This document shows positions 5,894 to 6,105 of a DNA stretch of 6,105 bases, piece after piece. The DNA comes from Bacteroidales bacterium (lineage in GTDB: Bacteria; Bacteroidota; Bacteroidia; Bacteroidales; UBA12077). The stretch covers positions 1 through 6,105 of the forward strand of contig DAOWML010000149.1 in NCBI GenBank assembly GCA_030643125.1, in the 5' to 3' direction. The notes under the pieces were generated by a model that saw only the letters and a program-made list of their open reading frames with translations, was not told the DNA's origin and did not search any database. A program made the translations under genes and the position numbers. Position 1 is the first letter of the stretch; every line of letters begins with the position of its first letter.

Positions 5894-6105
5894 CTAATAA
5901 ATTTTTTTACATTTTCTGCATTGATAAAAAACATTGAATTCTTCTAAAGTTTTTTTGTTAACCTGGTCCGAGATTATTGATTTATCAATTTTTGATATCA
6001 CTCCATTACACAATGTACATCGTGAAAATAAATTTAATTTCTTTTTTAGATCAAATCTTTGAATTACTTCTTTTAACTGTTTCCTGGAATCCTGAGAACG
6101 AATCC
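5894..6105 (-). CDS. Mut7-C RNase-domain protein, C-terminal part, cut short by in-frame TAG (possible pseudogene)
   Basis: The gene enters from the right edge. Codons read from 6103 give 69 residues, then TAG at 5896-5894. They match the C-terminal half of the Mut7-C family (a PIN-like nuclease domain with a zinc ribbon; COG1656): Ile-Arg-Ser-Gln-Asp-Ser-Arg-Lys-Gln-Leu (1-10), Ser-Arg-Cys-Thr-Leu-Cys-Asn (27-33), and Glu-Glu-Phe with Gln-Cys-Arg-Lys-Cys-Lys-Lys-Ile-Tyr (54-69). The two Cys-x-x-Cys pairs (C29/C32 and C62/C65) would bind zinc. The catalytic acidic residues lie outside the window. Family members continue after Ile-Tyr with Trp, a variable residue and Gly-Ser-His-Tyr. Here the Trp codon TGG is replaced by TAG, and the rest follows in frame. 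The gene converges on the operon to its left. Family assignment is from motif memory; whether the gene works is unresolved. Confidence 0.8.
   Translation of the reverse strand, partial: IRSQDSRKQLKEVIQRFDLKKKLNLFSRCTLCNGVISKIDKSIISDQVNKKTLEEFNVFYQCRKCKKIY

Noticed and set aside
5894..5896. Pyrrolysine or selenocysteine at the interrupted codon
   Set aside because: Selenocysteine uses TGA, not TAG. Pyrrolysine is largely limited to methylamine-type enzymes and needs its own tRNA system, and the replaced residue is a Trp, one base away, so a point mutation is simpler.
5843..5910. Frameshift in the Mut7-C gene at the seven-A run (5902-5908)
   Set aside because: The family-like sequence before and after the TAG is in the same frame, so no indel is needed; only a substitution is.

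Overview
This strongly AT-rich window looks like chromosome of a member of the Bacteroidota. The evidence is that most starts lack a Shine-Dalgarno sequence, the exported proteins carry signal peptides ending in Ala-Gln or Ser-Gln, and there are several small outer-membrane beta-barrel-type proteins. I cannot place it to genus. I see no tRNA, rRNA, CRISPR array, transposase or attachment site, and no gene-free stretch longer than about 220 bases.

Left half (1-2281), all on the minus strand and read from right to left: a 209-residue exported protein of unknown function (1652-2281), a 219-base spacer with a hairpin, a 202-residue beta-barrel protein (824-1432), a 90-residue cysteine-rich probable zinc protein (486-758), and the first 153 residues of another probable outer-membrane protein that runs off the left edge (1-461). 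The 90-residue gene is the only one in the window with a well-placed Shine-Dalgarno-like sequence.

Middle and right (2391-5706), plus strand: a compact four-gene cluster that is probably one operon. It encodes an exported C45-family Ntn hydrolase or acyltransferase with an extra C-terminal helical, TPR-like region, a Sir2-family NAD-dependent protein deacylase, a YbcJ-like S4 RNA-binding protein, and a small nitroreductase-family flavoprotein. Spacings are 0 bases, a 4-base overlap and 20 bases. A clear intrinsic terminator (5724-5754) follows the last gene. The first gene is divergent from the 209-residue gene across 109 bases of very AT-rich DNA.

Right edge (5840-6105), minus strand, converging on the operon: the C-terminal end of a Mut7-C RNase-domain protein. 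The reading frame is interrupted by an in-frame TAG exactly where the family normally has a conserved Trp (TGG). Family-like sequence (Gly-Ser-His-Tyr and onward) resumes in the same frame and runs to three tandem TAA codons. This is the most striking anomaly here. The likely explanations are a single G-to-A change (real or a sequence error), a truncated but perhaps functional protein, or amber readthrough. No new multi-gene defence or mobile system is evident. The least described genes are the cysteine-rich 90-residue protein and the 209-residue exported protein.
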